From positions 2,995,001 to 3,059,000 of the forward strand of contig JAJTWR010000113.1 in assembly GCA_021613335.1 (NCBI GenBank): DNA of 64,000 nucleotides. The letters run 5' to 3'. The stretch comes from Whitmania pigra. Its lineage: Eukaryota > Annelida > Clitellata > Hirudinida > Haemopidae. The notes under the pieces were generated by a model. The model searched no databases, was not told where the DNA came from, and saw only the letters and a program-made list of their open reading frames with translations. Positions within the stretch are counted from its first letter, which is position 1, and each line of letters begins with the position of its first letter. Made by a program: the position numbers and the translations under genes. Below are positions 23,926 through 35,000 of this stretch, piece after piece.

Positions 23926-24165
23926 TTAACATTTCACGATTTCCTTCTCCACTATGGGCATCTCCTTGCATAAAGGACAAACGCAGTCATTCATTAAAAT
24001 CCTAACACATGAATCGCAGAATGAGTGCCGACAATTTTTAATTTCAACCACCCTCGTTCGTTGACCGTGGTTCGAGCAACATCCTGACTTCAACTTCATA
24101 TTTACGTCGGAATCTTTAGAATTCAATTTTTCGTAGTTTTTTCTAAACACAATTGGCATTTTCAT
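23926..24165 (-). CDS. small RING-type zinc-finger protein (79 residues)
   Basis: The open frame encodes a Cys/His pattern of RING type: an early CC and His (KSGCCSNHG), then CRHSFCDSC, then DCVCPLC, which follows the C3HC4 order with compressed first spacing. Such domains usually act in E3 ubiquitin ligases, holding an E2 enzyme. The protein is short and has no other domain, so it may be the last exon of a larger gene or a processed fragment. An open stretch on the same strand at about 24620-24745 could be an upstream exon, but no good splice pairing was found. It lies between a repeat array and AT-rich sequence. Confidence 0.55.
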   Translation of the reverse strand: MKMPIVFRKNYEKLNSKDSDVNMKLKSGCCSNHGQRTRVVEIKNCRHSFCDSCVRILMNDCVCPLCKEMPIVEKEIVKC

Positions 24166-27057
24166 GATTTGGAAGGATTCAAAAGTCTGTCAATTGAAAG
24201 CTTATTGGCGGTGGACAGTTAATCAAATGGCTGATGAAGTTAATAAAACAGATTATTAGTCTAACCTGCAGAACGAAAGATCTTAAATATTGAACTATGT
24301 TAATTACTTTTGAGATGCTATTAATTTCAAAATAATCAATTTTATCATCTAAGTATCAGTCTTTTTTTTAAACTCACTAATCTATTTTAGACAATTTTGA
24401 TCAAATTTTTCATCAAGGATAACGTGATTTTATTGAAATTATATGATTTTGAATTCAAATTGCGTGTAAAATGTTTAACCACTCTTACAACTTGAAGTAT
24501 GATTTACTATTTGTGTGTTTATTTATGATTACCTTTACTAATCTTGTAGAAAATATTTTCCTGTGTTAAAAATTTATAATCGATTTTGCTGAAGGTAGTT
24601 CTTTTGATAAAACTTTAAAAAATCGACAAATATAGACCTGAAGTTTCTCGAACCACGCTCAAAAAATTTTCATTGAAGTGCTCTGGCCCTAACATATTTT
24701 CTTCGATTCCCATCACCATTCCTCTAAATCCATATCTATTTTCAAATGTACTTACAAATCAATGATTTGAAATCATATATCATGACTAAGTAAAATCATC
24801 TCATGTTGCTTTTCTGAAGTACGTCCGATTTCTTGTGTTTTGGAACTGCCACCTTATTTTTGAACTTCTGGACAAATTCTTAATATTTTGACTTTGGTGA
24901 TAGTCGGCTTAAAAAAATTTTTGTCGTTGGAACAGGCAGCCCATCAGCGGGAGTATATACTTTCGGGATGACCTTTTTTTACAAAAGTATGACTATCTAA
25001 TTAAGCTGGTTATTTTGTAACTGTGTGTTTGAATATTTTTGTTTAATAAATCTCTCTAAAAAAATAAATAAATAAAATAAAGTTCATTTAAACTTTGTTT
25101 GAATTTTTTCGAAGTTGAAGATTTAACTTTACAAATAAGTTTTGTAAAAATAATAATTATAATTTTAACAACGAAGACATTTGTTTCATAAATCGAATAT
25201 TTAAAATGAATAAAATAGTCAATGAAAATATATATTAAAAGTCTCGCAACACAAACATAATAACAAACACAATGTCTATTAATCATTATTAAAATCATAA
25301 TCATAGCTCATTATTGAACTTTTCACTGTAACTCCTTGTTATAGATCGACCGGGTTACATTTTTCGCCGGAACAAATTATAAAGTACAGACTAAATATTT
25401 ATTAAAAAATTGCAAATAGAACTTTCTAATTTATCGACAGTAAAATTTTCTGCTTTTGTTCAACTGTTTAAAGCTAATTTAAAGCAATGCAAATTTAGTG
25501 ATTAATGAGGTAATTCCAAGATTTCAAAACTCACTTATATATTCAAAAAAAAGTCGAAAAGCAGAAAATAATACTTTCAAAAGTTAAAAAGTTCCGTATC
25601 TAAACATAAAGTATGTTATTCCCCGGCTCCGGCTAAATATGTGAACCCGGTTGATCCTACCTGCATGATAAGGCAGAGATAGAAAGAATCGTACGTATTT
25701 GTCTCGGATTACCCTTTCCTTCTGATAGATTTGGCGTGATGAGCTGCCAGTCTTGGTAAACCTGGAATGTATTTAAGCCCAGCACAAGTGATAAACAAGT
25801 CCCAAATAGCGCAGTTGATTTTATTCCCCCAAATGAGAGATTTTATGATAAATTGATTTCTGATTTGGAATAAACGTTCGCATTTATAAAAATGTCTAAA
25901 TTTCTTATTCATGATCTACGACATTCCAAGGCTAAAATTAATCGGAATCCGTGCCAGTACTTCTCTTAAAATAAATTTAAAATTATTTCACATTCAAAAG
26001 CATGTTGTCTGCTAACTATTTATGTTCTATTTCTATCATTGTTATGAATTAGTACTGTTATTATCCTTTCCAAGCCTTCCACAACATCTAACATTCAGCC
26101 AATTATGTCCTCATAATTTTTTTTGCCCAATCAACTCATGCAACAACCTCATTACAAAGTCTCTCCACATGAATCCGCTAAAAGTTATTTGTTTCGCATG
26201 CAATGAGTCAACAAGACAAAACCTGCATCGGCAGACATTCTAACCAATAAGATTAAGCGAAGGCAATGAAAACATGCGGCCAAATTACGAAAATCCAATC
26301 ATTTCCATGCGTTCGGCGTTGCAAAGGAAGGATGAAAATTGTTTCCGTGTAAAAAAAGCATTTCTAAGGAACACAGTGAGTGTTTAATGAATCTTCTTTA
26401 GAGTGCGTAATGAAGGCGCCATTATTTCGATCATTAGGCCACAAAGGGCAAGTGGGGCATTTGCCTGTCAGTTTGCCATTAACATTTTAATAAAGAATAT
26501 CATGAATAATAATCAATAATAAATACTTTGTTGAGCGTCGTGCAGCTCCAGTAAACTAGGAATCGTCTGCGCTTCGCTAAGAGTCATTATTGGGAATTGT
26601 TTGCCTCTAACCTGACCAATACTACACCGTTGTAATATTTATGTATTTAAGTGCAATGTGCAAAAAAAACTACGTCTCGACCGGTTTTAAAATACTGGCT
26701 GCTTCACTGGTTGATGAGATTGGTGTGCTTAACATCCGTCCTGTTGTCATCGTCATCATCATCATCGTCATCGTCATCGTCATTGTCATCGTCATCATCA
26801 TCGTCATCATCATCATCACCATCAATACATTAATTCATTCAGATCATACTTGACCAATAAAATTATTACTTAATAATTATGAACTTCTGGATAATCGGCT
26901 GTGCAGAAATATTCATTCACAATATGTGACATTCGTTATAGGCTACAAATCACATTTCTATATCTCTACCTGTACATATAGCGGACGCGGAGACAAATGG
27001 GTCGATAACAGGTTTTTGTTTGAACTTTACCCTTTTCTAACTTAATGCAATATAACA
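24166..27057. other. gene-poor stretch
   Basis: AT-rich sequence without a recognised gene. Items seen: a short block at about 25641-25665 resembling the first bases of 18S rRNA but diverging at once, and a (TCATCG)n microsatellite at 26745-26825. Unsupported short open frames lie at 25709-25912 (-) and 26022-26243 (+). Confidence 0.4.
26745..26825. repeat. (TCA/TCG)n microsatellite
   Basis: Repeats of ATCATCGTCATCG. Open frames through it on the plus strand are low-complexity. Confidence 0.85.
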
Positions 27058-27520
27058 TGGGCAGCTACTTATAACACACATTTACATCAATTGAATATAT
27101 TGCAAAAACGGATTGTATGAAAAATGTTCCTATTATCACCCTCATCATCAATTGTTTCTGTCTTCTCTAACAATAGTCTGTTAAATATATCACAAATTTG
27201 TAATTTACAAATTGCTCTTTTCATGTTTTCATATGATTTCAATTCTCTTCCCAAAATATTCTCTGTTTTTTTTTTCATATCATGCGGTTATTGCTACAAC
27301 AATCCTTCACACTTTTTACATAATACACATGAATATAGTCCGTCTTTTTCCAAATCTATACTTACATTAATCTCAATTCAATGTTATGGCCCAAGACTTT
27401 ACTCTTCCATACCTTCATCTATCAAGGATTTAACTCAGTTAAACACATGCCCTTTCAAATTACTTTATTTAATATTCAAAATGTCGTGCAAACAATATTT
27501 ACTGAGTGTCGGTCCTACAG
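27058..27520 (+). mobile_element. LINE 3' end (reverse-transcriptase C-terminal tail)
   Basis: Reads in broken frames as the conserved tail of non-LTR retrotransposon ORF2: WAATYNTHLHQLNILQKRIV, then LLNISQICNLQIALFMFSY, HNTH, SIQCYGPRLYSSIPSSIKDL, FKLLYL. Intact relatives have GPxLWNSxP and FKxxLKxxLL at these places. Internal deletions and frame changes show it is dead. Confidence 0.7.
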
Positions 27521-29814
27521 CGGAAGCGAGTTCCTTAAGGCTGGCCCTTTGGGTTTATTTGAATTTATTGGCTTTCACTTTTTGTTTTTTCTATATATAT
27601 AACGGCTTGTTTGTTTGATTCAATAAACTCATAAACCAAAAAAATACATATATATTACATAACGTTATTAAATAACAAATAACATAACACTAGATCACGT
27701 GGCCGAGCTTCCTATGGATCCGAAATCGTTGTCGGGGACCTACCTGCACGAGTCGCAGCACAACTTCCAAGGACATTCATGTGCACTGCATCTGTGTAGA
27801 TCAATCTTGTCATTCGTGAAGACTAAAAGCTTTCTAATCTAGGACAAACCAACACAACATCTTGCTTCACCATCTTGGATTTTGCTGAAATTTGGCGCAG
27901 TTGTTAATCTAGAGAATTAAGTTATAAGATTAAAATTTCAGTTTTCATAATGATGTCAGAAATCACGCTAACAAGATCACAACATCCTGATATCCTAACC
28001 TTGAACACATTGCGGACATTGTAAATTACTGATCATGTTAAGATTTATTACATGTTTTCTTGTTTTTTTTCCTTGGAATAATTTACGATAATTTTTAATG
28101 CAATCAATGCTTTTTGATTGAAGTCACCATCATCACCATCATCACCTGTTTTTCTTATATTCGTTACTAACATCATCATTAATCATCACCATCGTCGTCG
28201 TCGTCGCCGCTGTCCTCATCGCAATAATAACCCTTATCGACGCAGACTATCGTGTTCCTTTTATTGCTCATAATTCCTCGTGACGTAAATCATGCACAGC
28301 CACTCATAATTACAAACGACGAAGACGACGGTGATCCTAATGATGGTGACGGCTTTTATTGTTAAATATTGTATCGATATTAATTAATTATTATAATGAA
28401 TTGAATTTTCTGTTCAATTATTTATTTAAATGTCTGTTATTGTTTGACTCTTCAGTTTTACCGCCAATCTGGAATCCTTCTGCCCTGTGAATGGGTTAAG
28501 GGAGGAATTCTATGGATTCACTTTTTAAAGATTTTAAAGTTTTTATTAACATTTTGATGTTGCACTTTTGTACAATCTGCATCTCGGTTAAACAACGCGA
28601 TGAGGTAATTCAGTTAATTCATTTTAATTGATTTGAATTTTAAGAATAGAACGTCGCATCATGTAGTAAGTGAAATATGTAACAATGAAAACGTTAACCT
28701 TCATCAAGATAACTGTTCTTCCTGTCTGAACCTTTGCAATTGTAAATCTTTCAAATCTTTTGTGCAAATATTTAACATATTTCCTATTTTTACTGATATA
28801 TTAATTCTCTCTTTTTTTAATAATATAATATTGCCACGAAATTAATTTTTAGTAATTTCCTGATTTATTTTTGATTGTAATTTACTTTTAATTGCGTAAT
28901 GTATTAATTTTTAATTAAAAAACTTTTTCGACAAGAGTCGAAATTATTCAAAAATTTACTTATGGTCGCATAAATCAGATATAACTCGAGTAATTTTGAT
29001 TCTTAACAGCAATTTTCTCCTTTTAATGCATCTGCTTTACAATTGCTTAAAATCGTATTTTACAATTTATTCATTTTACAAGTTAATTGGATCCGATGCC
29101 TTTATATCTTACATACTAATAGAGTAATTAATTGAAAAATGGTGTTTAGACATCAATTGAATTGGTTAATTGACTTTTTACTCATAATTTTGACCATAGA
29201 GAGGCTGAAACAAATTCTTAAAGAAGTAACGACGTCAATATTTAATTAAATACTTCGATATTTCCGAAAGAACATCTGCCTTTTGTTTTTATTTCAAAAC
29301 GTCAGTTGCTGATTCAGTTATCTTCAACCTCTCGTCAACGTGAATCATGAGCGGAAAACGTCTGAAAAAAGCGAAGTCCGTTTTATACTTCCGAGAAGCT
29401 TCCAAGTGGTCGCTCGAATCACCGCATGTTGTGAAGGCCAACTCACCGTAGTTATGCAACGGACTCTAATCAAATAAATAATAATAATAATAATATTAAT
29501 AATAATAATAAATAAATTCTAAATAAATTTAAGTCACTTTTGTTCGATTCTCAGATTATAATCGAACACGGGGATACCGCTTTAAGTTATGTGCGGGGGA
29601 AGTGCTCGGCTAATAATTGCTAAAAAATTGTTTGAACCGAGTTTTTGTTGTCTGGAATTCCCTACCAGACGAGATGGTCTGCTGGCATTTTCTCCCGTTT
29701 CAGAGCATTAATCCTCGAGAGTGATTTTTCAAAGTTTTTATCAATTACCGATTGATCTCTGACCTGCTTTTTCATTAGTCGTATTAGTGGCTATTGGTAT
29801 TAATTAGATATTAA
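27521..29814. other. gene-poor stretch
   Basis: AT-rich sequence with a CATCACCATCATCACC/TCGTCGTCG microsatellite at about 28125-28215 and a short TAA array at 29478-29515. A GC-richer patch at 27690-27790 has no clear gene. A 33-codon frame at 29347-29448 starts MSGKRLKKAKSVLYFREASK, but there is no independent support. Confidence 0.4.
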
Positions 29815-30129
<315 letters not shown>

Positions 30130-30240
30130 AAGGGCGCTTGTGGCAGTGCAGGTCGGGTTTCGAACACCACCCATTACGACTGTTGCCATTACTGCCATAT
30201 GCAGGACCTATTCGTCCAGCCTATATGCCAATAATAATAA
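30130..30240 (-). mobile_element. tRNA-type SINE with (TTA)n tail
   Basis: On the minus strand the order is GGCATATAGGCTGG (possible A box), GGCAACAGTCGTAATGGG, a B-box-like GGTGTTCGAAACCC, GACCTGCACTGCCACAAGCGC, then the TTA array. The order promoter boxes, unique tail, simple-repeat tail is that of tRNA-derived SINEs. GGCAACAGTCGTAATG is nearly the same as in the 20.1-kb unit. Confidence 0.6.
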
Positions 30241-30674
30241 ATGGATTATTCATTTTAACATTTGGATTATTGTTAAACAATATTACAAGTGAGGTATATT
30301 AAACATCTTGGACTTGCCAGATTGCAGAAATACTATTTTATGTGATTTATAATCATTATTATTATTATTTTATTTATTGGCTATTGAATTGAAGTTGAGG
30401 TCATGTTGTGGAGATTACGTTCGCTTGTAATAAATTAGTTAAGCTGATGTAATACTCACATGTTTTCCTTTAAAGTGCACACCGCGGGAGATACCCTAAA
30501 TAGAATTTCCAACGTAAATGACTGGAAACGAATATTTGAATTTAAAGAAGAGTTAACAACGCGAGATGCACACCTCAAGAAGACACATGGGGTTCAGCCA
30601 TAAACAACTTCCGCAAGTGGGTGGGGAAGGGTCCCTCAAAAGAGGGGGATAATTAATTAATAATAATAATAAAC

Positions 30675-30816
30675 TTTAGAAATTTCTTTTGAATCCTTAT
30701 TAACGTCACGGCATGATTTCTTTCAAGATGCAAATCTAATATGAGTAGTGTTTTTAAATGATTTTAAAGTAATCACATTAACTTAGACTTTTCAGTTGCA
30801 CCTTATGAGCTGAAAG
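30675..30816 (+). pseudogene. 142-bp partial copy of the Ig-gene intron 1/exon 2 junction
   Basis: Closely similar along its whole length to 32302-32443, which covers the end of intron 1 and the first codons of exon 2 (VAPYELK) of the cell-adhesion-like gene. The copy includes the acceptor TTTTCAG and stops just after GAGCTGAAAG. It is bounded on both sides by similar GGGGGATAATTAAT/TAATAATAA sequence (30641-30674 and 30822-30847). It cannot encode a product. Confidence 0.8.
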
Positions 30817-31078
30817 GGACAGGGGGATAATTAATAATAATAAGTTAAGCCTCAAATTCAGGCAAACATTTTTGTCACAATCTAGGGCGTATCACCAATC
30901 AAGCAAAACAATTTAGTATTGGTTACAAGTTTTGCAGATCGGCTTCATTGGAACAAGAAAACTGCTTATTCCCTAAAATGAATTTGTACGAAATATCTTT
31001 TTTCAAAAATGCGAATTTCCGCAAAATAGGGTACACCAAAAGCGGACATTTGCGGATAGGGTGGGAGGGAGCTCAAAA

Positions 31079-31527
31079 CAGAGGCATAGCCTGGGTATTT
31101 TGCGCCCGGGGGCAAACTATAGAATTGGCGCCCTTTTCCATGTCTATATATTTAATCTTACTGTATTACACTAAATTTGAAATTGAAATAAAAATCAAAT
31201 TTTAATGGCACAAGGCATCCATATAAAAGTGAAAAAACGTTCTACAAATAGTAGCTCATGCTTCACCCAATCAGTCTAAGATGATTTACATGCATAGTAG
31301 TCTAATACTGTCTAAAATAGATTTCTTTTTCTTGATTTAACAGTTGGAAACTGATCAATAACGTCATCAAAGTCTGTTTTCTCAAACGTTTCTCTTTCTA
31401 TACTAAGAAGAGCAAGATCACTGAGACGATCCTGTCCCATTGATGCATTAAGCCTCATTTTAGCGCCCCTGTATCTTGGCGCCCGGGGACATATGTACCC
31501 CCTCGCCCCCCCTTAGCTACGCCTCTG
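31079..31527. mobile_element. non-autonomous hAT element, 449 bp
   Basis: The inverted ends are CAGAGGCATAGCC (31079) and AGCTACGCCTCTG (31515-31527). The exact 8-bp target duplication is GCTCAAAA (31071-31078 and 31528-31535). On the minus strand at about 31460-31310 it keeps the transposase C-terminus (NASMGQDRLSDLALLSIERE, then VIDQFPTVKSRKRNLF and a stop), so it is an internal deletion of an autonomous hAT. Confidence 0.92.
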
Positions 31528-31535
31528 GCTCAAAA

Positions 31536-32063
31536 ATCGGCAATTTTTTGCGGATGTCTTTTACGGACAGCCCCATGGTGAATTCGCTTTAGAAATTGTA
31601 CAGATCTTTCCGTTATTGGTGATGAATGCTTTCATGAATGGAAATCTTTGCAGTCTTTTGAACAAAATCTTCTCGATTGAATTGGAACGAATCGGCAAAA
31701 CGATGTGTTGTGCGCTGAATGGATGCACAGACAAAATTCATTAAATCTCTTCCAAAGCAAGATATGGCCAAAGCAAATAAATCATTAGATTAAAGGTTTT
31801 CTGTCAAAATGAGCCGTGACAGTTGTTGAAAAACAGCAGTCACACGAAAGCGACGAAAAAATTCTTAAGTGTCAAGTAACTGGATTCTAAAAACTAGATA
31901 ACTTGCACGAATGCCTCTAAAATACATTGAGCGGTACAGATTTTTAGCTATAAATTTTCACAATTTATAACAATTATTATCAACATTGAGATTTTTAGAA
32001 TATGAAAAGGGTCAAACTGATCGCTGATGCATCCCTCCCTCGTTACGTCAAATTAAGTTAAAC
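31536..32063. other. region upstream of the Ig/FN3 gene
   Basis: AT-rich with no recognised gene. The promoter and 5'UTR of the plus-strand gene starting at 32064 should lie here. No clear TATA box could be singled out in this base composition. Confidence 0.4.
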
Positions 32064-35000
32064 ATGGAGAGGGAGTACATTGTTTTTGTTAGGTTTTCGG
32101 TGCTGTTCGTCATAGGTACGTTTTGAAGTCTTGAATTGAATTAACCTAACTTTGAATTGAATTCGAGGTCCGAAATTTAGTTGGGAACACTGACGTGATG
32201 TCATGACGTGTTGCCCTAATTTAACAGTCGCGCCAAAACATAAATCTTTGATGCTATTCGTTGAATTTTTTCGGTAATTTGTTAGACGAACTAAGGCAAA
32301 TTTTAGAAATTTCTTTTGAATTCGTATTAATGTCATGGCACGATTTCTTTCAAGATGCAAATCTAATGTGAGTAGTGTTTTTCAAATATTTTAAAGTAAT
32401 CACATTAACTTAGATTTTTCAGTTGCCCCTTATGAGCTGAAAGTTTTTCCAGAAACATCATTGGTTCAAGGAAGTAGGCATTATACTTTTAAACTTGTCA
32501 ATGGCTTCATCTTTTGTTTTTCTCTTAATTTTGATTCAGATGTTTAGTGCATCACTTTTTAATTAGGTCAAGTGAAAATTACAAAAGAAATAGGGAACAA
32601 TATTGGAATAGAGGGAAGAGATTTTACTCTGACATGTGAAGCAAGTGGTGTTCCTATGAAGTATCAATTTTTTTTAAATGGAACCCCCCTTGAAAATGAT
32701 CTGAGAATCAAAGTGGAACATAATCAAAATCAAGTATCCTTTACCCCTTTGAAAAGAAAAGATGATGGTAATATTACCTGCTCTGCTAGTAATCCATCAT
32801 CTAGTGCTAATTCTACTGGATACCTCAGTGTCCATTGTGAGTTTTTTTTTCAAAATTAAGCATGCGGGCATAATGACTGTTCCTTTGAAAGTCTGTTTGA
32901 TTCTTATTTTTGTTGTAAGTTCCTCCTGCAATATTATCTTTTCCGAACAAAACATTTGCAAAGGGAGAGGACATTTCAGTAGAATGTTTAGTTGAAGGCA
33001 AGCCAGTTCCAACCGTGACTATAACTAAAGTAGAAAATGTTAGCATTATTTTGTGTATTTAATGTATTTTGCTTTTTAAGAATTCAATAACTTAAAGATT
33101 TGTTCAAGTTCGTAAGTATCGCCTAGTCAAACATCTGAACTAGTCAGAATCTATGGTTCGGATAATTGATTATGTAATAAAATCATTTAAATGACTTCTA
33201 AAATGTTCATTTGCTGAATGTTATTAAGATAAATATTTAATCGCAAATGATGAAACATGCTCTCTAGATTTTTAGGCTCTTTAAATTTAAGTTATTTTCT
33301 ATGATCACATGTTATTATATTCTTTCAGCCATTTACTATGGGAATGTGAATTAATTGTTATATGCCTTTGCTTTCAGAACACACATCATTTTGAGGGTGG
33401 ACATTTAAAAATAAGTTCTATAACTCCAGATGATGCTGGGCTTTACACCTGCGAGGCTCTGTCCCCTCTCGGCAATGATTCAGCAACGAACGTGATCCTT
33501 GTAAATTGTTAGTATTGCAGGCAAGAGTGCGATAATAAAGTGTTAAAGTAAATGTTGAGTGCGTCGTCCCTAGTTGAACCGATAGTTTCACCGGACCAGT
33601 CATTAAGATGGACCACGTATCCGGGCATAACACGCAACATATCGTGCCGAGTTCGGGCACACCCTCCTCCACATTTCCAGTGGTTTTTGAGAGATGTCGA
33701 ATTAAGCAATAATGATACCTTCCAAATTTTTAATGAAGATTACATTAGCTATTTACAAGTAGGGTTTGGTTTATAGTACTCATATTACAGTCTTGATAAC
33801 CCAAGTACAAACTAAAAAATTAATTAATTAAAGATCTATATTAGGGAAGAGGATCTGTTGTGGATACTTGACTCCGATGACGAATCTTCGGAAATTACCT
33901 GCTTGGCCAGTAATTCCTTTGGATCCACTAAAATCGAAATGATCCTTGCATTATCCGGTAAGATAACATTCCAAAATAAAATCATACATTGTTAAAATTG
34001 AAAAATTATGGCAATTTCTTAATTTCGTTGGAAAAGTTTGATTAAAGATGAAATTGTTATTATTATTCAAAATTATTATGAATTATAATTCTGATAATTA
34101 TAATTATGAACAGTCCTCTCAGATGAAGTCTGGTCATTGGATAAGCAGGTCCTAATAAGGGATCAAATGATTTAACCCCAAAACTCTTAGCTTGTGGGTG
34201 TAGACATGGAACCAATCATTAATGTTATAAAGCACCATTGACCAAATAAATTAACTATAAATTATTAATTTAATCACCTTATGTAAATTGAGTTATTTAA
34301 AAAATATAAGAAAACACTTGCTATTATTATTATTAAAAAAAAATATTCTTACTGGGGCTAAAGACAAAACAAAAAATAGCAATTAGGTTTGATACTATAA
34401 TTTAGACCGTAACTTGATCATTTTGAATTGAGGATCAACTTGGATTTTTCCATCTGCACCTTATATTTATCTACAAATAAATAAATATTACTACAAGGAA
34501 CTATTTTTATATAACTTTGTAGAATGATACTATTGGTTTAAGGGTTAATGATAAAGAAAACTTTTAATCTTGAGCTGCTTTTAAATTTTAAATATTCTCA
34601 AGGAAAGTCTGGAATAAAGCAAATAGTATGGACTGAAAGAATTACTACATGATTACTTTACTCATGTTATTTGATTACCTGTTATCTTTAGTTACATTAT
34701 GAAATTCTTTTCCAAGGTCCTCATAGCATCGATAACAACAGAGATGTTTTGTTAATGTTTAGTAATTTATCGTTATTGCAGTTGTTTTGTACTATTATTG
34801 CTATTATTAAATTTTTATGGTTTATGGATGTTCAACTTGTGAGGATGATTTGAGCAATTAATTGCCGCAGAATGAATCCTCATTTCCTTATTGAAACTTA
34901 TTCATTACCCATTTTAGAATTGGCAGGTCAGCTGACGAATGTGAAGTTAATGGTATATCCTTGCCAGCTAGATTTTTATGTGTCCATGCCTGAAAATCCT

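Noticed and set aside
24620..24745. Minus-strand open stretch (RYGFRGMVMGIEENMLGPEH) upstream of the RING frame
   Set aside because: About 45 codons with no clean acceptor and no phase-compatible donor to the RING exon. Not supported as a gene.
25641..25665. Possible 18S rRNA 5' end (CCCGGTTGATCCTACC)
   Set aside because: Only about 20 bases resemble the rRNA start and the following sequence diverges at once. No further rRNA sequence is present.
31021..31600. Larger transposon around the 31-kb hAT (ends like GGGTACACC...GGGGCTGTCCG)
   Set aside because: Words on the two sides look partly inverted, but no clear terminal repeats or target duplication were found.
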